The notes under the pieces: generated by a model | The model's database searches: none | The model's input: only the letters and a program-made list of their open reading frames with translations | Told to the model about the DNA's origin: nothing | Made by a program: the position numbers and the translations under genes | Assembly: GCF_014648035.1 (NCBI RefSeq) | Contig: NZ_BMQI01000035.1 | Span: 1-50,929 of the forward strand | DNA length: 50,929 nt | Source: Shewanella algicola | GTDB lineage: Bacteria > Pseudomonadota > Gammaproteobacteria > Enterobacterales > Shewanellaceae | Reading direction: 5' to 3' | Part shown: piece by piece, positions 46,687 through 50,929 of the stretch | Position numbering within the stretch: position 1 is the stretch's first letter | Layout: each line of letters begins with the position of its first letter

Positions 46687-47280
46687 TTAATGTGTTGCTT
46701 TATCTCCCCAAATCTCTGCTAATCTTTTGTCTCTGCCGCAGCTCCAGCGGTAAGCATTATATCTAATAGGGTTATTTTTATAGTAATCCTGATGGTAACT
46801 CTCATCGCCTTTTATCGGATAAAATATAGATGCATTTAAAATAGGCGTGACCACTTTATTATTGGGGAATTGCTTTTCAACCTGGCTTTTAGACTGTTGC
46901 GCAATCGCTCTTTCGGCATCGTTTGCCACAAAAATCGCACTTAAATAGCTCGAGCCTTTATCGCAAAATTGCCCTTGGGTATCAAAAGGGTCAATGTTAA
47001 CCCAGTAATAATCTAACAACTCTTTGTAGCTAACTTTGTTAGGATCATAGGTAATTTCAACCGCTTCATAATGACCTCGGTGGTTGCCGTTATAGGTAGG
47101 GTCTTTAATGTTTCCGCCAGTAAAACCTGAAATAACATCTGTTACACCATCAAGTTTTTCAAAATCAGACTCCATACACCAGAAACATCCACCAGCCAAA
47201 ATGGCTTTATCTGCACTGGCATTCGATGCATAAGCCAATAAACTTACTGCTAATATTGTTAATACTGGTGTGCTTTTCAT
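46687..47280 (-). CDS. msrA: Periplasmic peptide methionine sulfoxide reductase MsrA
   Basis: Reduces methionine-S-sulfoxide in oxidised proteins. It is 197 residues: a signal peptide (LTILAVSLLAYASNASA), then the MsrA domain with the catalytic GCFWC at about residues 31-35, and the conserved YNGNHRGHYEAVEI (TGHAEAV-type) and DPFDTQGQFCDKGSSY. The export signal separates it from cytoplasmic MsrA. The second Cys motif (WSCGRD) near the C-terminus may serve recycling. GGAGG 4 nt before the ATG supports the start. It is monocistronic. Confidence 0.94.
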   Translation of the reverse strand: MKSTPVLTILAVSLLAYASNASADKAILAGGCFWCMESDFEKLDGVTDVISGFTGGNIKDPTYNGNHRGHYEAVEITYDPNKVSYKELLDYYWVNIDPFDTQGQFCDKGSSYLSAIFVANDAERAIAQQSKSQVEKQFPNNKVVTPILNASIFYPIKGDESYHQDYYKNNPIRYNAYRWSCGRDKRLAEIWGDKATH

Positions 47281-47442
47281 ACACCCTCCTTTAATTTTTT
47301 ATTGATTATGCTACCGATCACAACACTACTATATGAATTTAAAGGGCTAAAGGTTCACTATGGCATTGATTAAACTTTAAATGCCAGAGTCAAATAACCT
47401 CCGTTAACCCTAAATGGCACAAGACTCATACGTGTTTTCCGC

Positions 47443-48591
47443 TTAGCTCTCGTGCCAAAGGGTATTATCGCAATACTGCTTGATGAGAGCTTGGATATCT
47501 TCAATTTCTGTTTCAGAGAAGTTTCTTAATATCGTGTTATTACCGTTTCCAGCTTTCTGAATGAACACTTTATAATAAAAAGCACCCTCAGTATTTTTTA
47601 TACCCTCGATAGAAAATGCATTTTCACTAATGATGAAATTGTCTTCTAGAGAAAATAGCACACTATAAAAACCAGAGTGAGAATGGAATTTAGCGCGCTG
47701 CAAACTGTCTTTCATTGGCTCAATAACTTTCAAAATTTCCGGATTAATAGAAAGCAATTCCCTACTAAGTAACTTAGAAAAACTGATGCAATCTTGACTT
47801 ATTTCACCTAAAGATTTTTTCAAAAATACGGAGTCACCAGTCAGCGCCAAGCGGTAAGGTGTTTCTCCCTTTTTATTCTGTAGATGAACATTAACAGGTA
47901 TTGTCTGAGTGAACATTTCAAACATACCGTCTATACGCGGATTTGGCGGGTAAGGAGTGCCTTTGGGTAATTTTGCTTTTAGTATTGCGGTCGCAATGGT
48001 TTCGCCTTCTGAGGTATAACCATTATATGCATCTGGTGCGGTATGCTCCCAATTAATATGCTCAATAAGCCCGCCTTTAACCAAAAACGCGACAATATCA
48101 TCGGCACTATTCATGCCCATATAATGCTTATTAATTGTATTAGCGGCTTTTTTAGGTAAATAAACCACAGCCATCGTTTGATCATTAGTCGGAAGGATCA
48201 GGTACTTACTTTGCAATTCTTTTTGAATATAATTATTTAGCTTGTCATAAAAACTATCTGTAACCCAGCTAGACCCATCTTGAAGAATGTTAAATTTCTT
48301 TTTTTTCTCACTATATTCAAACTGTAACGTGACAGTTGTATCTATACTCCCAGTAACAGAAATATTGCTAGGTTTAAATTCGCCAAGAGTCACATCTACA
48401 TGCTGCTTAAATACGTTGATATAGGATTCGATCCCATCGATACACTCTGGATCATAATGAAGAAAGCGTTCTGGTGTCAGACTTTCGAAAATTTGAAATA
48501 AATCATTGCTCGACTCGAGATCACCTAAATCAGTTTCAAAATTAATATTTTGCTTCTTAAGCAAGTTTTTTATTCTTGTTAAAAGATCCAT
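47443..48591 (-). CDS. Uncharacterised AT-rich protein
   Basis: I do not recognise this 382-residue protein. The ATG at 48591 (MDLLTRIKNLLKKQN) has GGAAA upstream; the longer reading to 48657 has no ribosome binding site. No signal peptide or membrane segment is seen, so it should be cytoplasmic. The N-terminal third is acidic. A segment near residue 240 (VHLQNKKGETPYRLALTGD) recalls one ankyrin-type repeat. Codons are noticeably more A/T-rich than in its neighbours topB and msrA, which suggests recent acquisition. It lies 85 nt downstream of topB on the same strand and could be transcribed with it. Confidence 0.8.
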   Translation of the reverse strand: MDLLTRIKNLLKKQNINFETDLGDLESSNDLFQIFESLTPERFLHYDPECIDGIESYINVFKQHVDVTLGEFKPSNISVTGSIDTTVTLQFEYSEKKKKFNILQDGSSWVTDSFYDKLNNYIQKELQSKYLILPTNDQTMAVVYLPKKAANTINKHYMGMNSADDIVAFLVKGGLIEHINWEHTAPDAYNGYTSEGETIATAILKAKLPKGTPYPPNPRIDGMFEMFTQTIPVNVHLQNKKGETPYRLALTGDSVFLKKSLGEISQDCISFSKLLSRELLSINPEILKVIEPMKDSLQRAKFHSHSGFYSVLFSLEDNFIISENAFSIEGIKNTEGAFYYKVFIQKAGNGNNTILRNFSETEIEDIQALIKQYCDNTLWHES

Positions 48592-48676
48592 TTTATTGTT
48601 TCCATTAAGTATATGGGTAAAACAGCTGTAAACCCCTTCAACTGAGAAAAACCTCAAGCGCTACATTACCTTACCA

Positions 48677-50632
48677 TTATTTCGCTTTTGCTTTGGTCTT
48701 CTTTTTATACGGTTTTTTAAAACTGCGCTTTGGCGCAGTACTGGCAACACCTTGTAATGCTGAGGGTAACTGATTTGACGCTTGAGTAATTAGCCCATCT
48801 AACTGGCTCAGCAATGGCTGCATAAAGGCATCGTACTTTAAACGTTTTTGGCTGATGGCATCGAGGCTGTTTTCCCATAAGGCAGTCATGTCGGGTGTAG
48901 TGGATGATTCGGGCAAACTGCGTATTAAGCCAACGCCCACTGGCGTCGCTTTAATGGCTTTCCCCTGGCGAACCAAATATCCGCGTTTAAACAGCAACTC
49001 AATAATGCCTGCCCGTGTGGCCTCTGTGCCTAGACCATCAGTTTCTTTGAGGATTTTTTTAATCTCACTATCGGTCACATAACGGCTAATACCCGTCATG
49101 GCACCTAATAAGGTCGCGTCAGTAAAATGCTTGGGCGCTTGAGTCATTTTTTCTAATAACTCACCACGCTCACATTGCAGTATTTGGCCTTTTGCTAACG
49201 GCGGCAATGACTGTACGACATCGTCGTTTTCATCTTCATTGTTACTTGATTGGTTTTGGTTTGCTACTGCCCGCTTAAACAGTTGTTTCCAACCTAGGGT
49301 TTTATCCTGACGCGCTTTGGTGGTAAATAAGCCACCAGCAATAGTGACTTCAACGGCGGTTTCGGCATACACATAAGCGGGGTAAAATTGCGCAAGGTAT
49401 TGGCGCGCCACATGTTGATACAACTTAGCCTCATTACTTGATAATGCCGATAAGTTAGCGACTTTTTCGGTTGGAACAATCGCATGGTGAGCATCGACTT
49501 TACTGTCATCCCAGGCTTTAGATTTAAGCTTGGCATTAGGGCTATCGCAGCCTTCAACTAACCCAGCGGCACCTTTAAGCACGGCATCTAACACTTTAGG
49601 CGCTAACGCATGCTGCTCTTTAGGCAAATAACGGCTGTCTGAGCGTGGATAAGTAATGAGCTTATGTCGCTCATATAAACTTTGACAAGTGTCGAGCACC
49701 TCTTTCGCCGACAAGCCAAAGCGTTTAGCGGCATCGATTTGTAACGCCGATAAGCTGTATGGAAGTGGCGGATTTTGCCGTTTATCTTTAGCTTCAAGCT
49801 TGGTAACTTCAGCGGGGTGACCTGATATGCGCGAAACCACGTTTTCAGCTAATCCTTTGGCTAACACTCTGCCATCTTCATCCATGTAGGGTTGGCACGC
49901 TTCGCTAGGTTGCCATTTGGCAGTAAACGCTTGTTGTTGGTCTGTCAGTAAATGGGCTAGCACTTCGTAAAATGCTTTTGGGTTAAAGTTGGCAATTTCA
50001 TCGTCGCGGCGCACCACTAACCCGAGCACAGGCGTTTGAACTCGGCCAACCGACAGTACCCCCTGATAACCCACTTTACGACCTTGAATAGTATAAGCAC
50101 GGGTCATGTTCATACCGTATAACCAATCGGCGCGACTGCGTGCCAATGCAGAGGTTGATAATGGCACAAACTCACGATTACTGCGTAACTGCCCTAAAGC
50201 TCGTTTTACCGCTTGTGGGTTTAAATCGCTAATTAATAAGCGCTGAACTTGATTGAGTTTGTCGCCTTTTACGCCCAGATATGAAATCACCTCATCAACC
50301 AGCAATTGCCCTTCTCTGTCAGGATCGCCCGCATTGATAATTGATGATGCTTGCTTAACCAGTTTACGCAACACGGTCAGTTGGCTGCGAGTTTTAGGTT
50401 TTGGTTGTAGCTTCCAGGTTTGTGGCACTATGGGCAAATGCTCAAGCTTCCATGACTTAAAGGCATCGTCATAGGCATCTGGCTCAGCCTGTTCGAGCAA
50501 ATGGCCAATACACCATGACACACAATCACCGTTGCCGGCGGTTATAAAACCATCACCTTTTTTATGAGGCTTTGGCAGTACGTCAGCAATGGCTCGGCCT
50601 AAACTGGGTTTTTCAGCAATATATAAAATCAT
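48677..50632 (-). CDS. topB: DNA topoisomerase III
   Basis: Type IA topoisomerase that decatenates single-stranded and replicating DNA. It is 651 residues, like E. coli TopB. The N-terminal Toprim domain has [11 protein letters not shown] and the metal triad in AGDPDRE (Asp103, Asp105, Glu107). The active-site Tyr is at about residue 328 in [24 protein letters not shown] is the conserved late motif, and the C-terminus is a Lys-rich tail ([14 protein letters not shown]). Start is the ATG at 50632. Confidence 0.96.
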   Translation of the reverse strand: MILYIAEKPSLGRAIADVLPKPHKKGDGFITAGNGDCVSWCIGHLLEQAEPDAYDDAFKSWKLEHLPIVPQTWKLQPKPKTRSQLTVLRKLVKQASSIINAGDPDREGQLLVDEVISYLGVKGDKLNQVQRLLISDLNPQAVKRALGQLRSNREFVPLSTSALARSRADWLYGMNMTRAYTIQGRKVGYQGVLSVGRVQTPVLGLVVRRDDEIANFNPKAFYEVLAHLLTDQQQAFTAKWQPSEACQPYMDEDGRVLAKGLAENVVSRISGHPAEVTKLEAKDKRQNPPLPYSLSALQIDAAKRFGLSAKEVLDTCQSLYERHKLITYPRSDSRYLPKEQHALAPKVLDAVLKGAAGLVEGCDSPNAKLKSKAWDDSKVDAHHAIVPTEKVANLSALSSNEAKLYQHVARQYLAQFYPAYVYAETAVEVTIAGGLFTTKARQDKTLGWKQLFKRAVANQNQSSNNEDENDDVVQSLPPLAKGQILQCERGELLEKMTQAPKHFTDATLLGAMTGISRYVTDSEIKKILKETDGLGTEATRAGIIELLFKRGYLVRQGKAIKATPVGVGLIRSLPESSTTPDMTALWENSLDAISQKRLKYDAFMQPLLSQLDGLITQASNQLPSALQGVASTAPKRSFKKPYKKKTKAKAK

Positions 50633-50807
50633 AATCCATTATCAGGCAGCAAAGATTCAATGAACAAAACATAAATCGCGCCAATTAACTGTATAAAATT
50701 ACAGTATAGATTACCTGTTAATTTATCTTGCTGCAAATCACATAGTATTCACGACAAAAATCATTACAATGCGGGTTTTATTTTTATAAACGAATAATAC
50801 CAATTCC

Positions 50808-50929
50808 ACTAATTATCTGGTCATTCAGCGGGAGTTCTGTGCCTTCTAGGCAAATAATAGAATTGCAGGCATAGTTGTTCTCGGCAACTGCTCCTGCGTT
50901 GCTCTACCTCCTGCATCCATGCAGTCGTA
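50808..50929. mobile_element. Second MITE-like copy, cut by the window end
   Basis: Starts with the same terminal repeat TACCAATTCCACTAATTA and runs parallel to the element at 4706 for 122 bp with about 11 differences, in the same orientation. It lies about 175 bp upstream of topB. The right half is outside the window. Confidence 0.85.

Overview
The window is a chromosomal segment of a marine gammaproteobacterium, most likely Shewanella. This rests on the gene order rnm-yciO-scpA-scpB next to a divergent trp operon with a separate trpG and a fused trpCF, on yciB-yciI-xthA downstream of trp, and on strong protein-level resemblance to Shewanella for TamB, TrpB, YcbL/GloC and ModF. Most of it is ordinary core chromosome, broken by small accessory inserts and decayed elements. 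All calls come from reading the sequence; no database search was possible.

Layout. 1-1199 is the 3' end of tamB, followed by a duplicated 30-nt hairpin unit and a 7-nt tandem repeat (1284-1440). 1496-4160 holds rplY and a cell-wall pair, mepK and ldtD, whose products in E. coli cleave and make 3-3 peptidoglycan crosslinks. 4430-5014 is an HU-like protein followed directly by a 309-bp MITE-like element. The start of a second copy closes the window at 50808-50929. 5099-8518 holds a four-repeat DUF4397 lipoprotein, a tRNA-Leu(UAA) with a decayed partial copy beside it, a small lipoprotein built of exact 13-residue repeats, and rluB. 8732-14008 is an RND efflux pump with its adaptor and a divergent LysR regulator, lying between rluB and scpB.

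14031-17013 is scpB-scpA-yciO-rnm (minus strand). 17241-24120 is the trp operon: a leader peptide with three consecutive Trp codons, an attenuator, then trpE-G-D-CF-B-A. trpB is disrupted by an apparent 38-nt out-of-frame deletion. 24449-26141 is yciB-yciI-xthA. 26227-30523 is a compact three-gene operon encoding a periplasmic cupredoxin-like protein, a membrane GGDEF/EAL sensor and an outer-membrane-like protein. It is the best candidate here for a little-described system. 30612-32057 is a chemoreceptor. 32299-36770 is a molybdenum-hydroxylase module (xdhC-like, mocA-like, 2Fe-2S subunit, Tat-exported Mo subunit). It relates thematically to modF at 40807.

36891-43841 contains single metabolic genes: gloC, an S33 peptidase-like hydrolase, a nitroreductase, a thioredoxin-fold protein, modF, a monooxygenase and a zinc-type alcohol dehydrogenase. 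43853 to about 46080 is an IS66-family element that has lost its right end and is joined directly to the 3' half of a LysR gene. The window ends with a periplasmic msrA, an unknown AT-rich gene and topB. The two disrupted conserved genes (trpB, possibly tamB) are either real decay or assembly errors and should be checked in reads.
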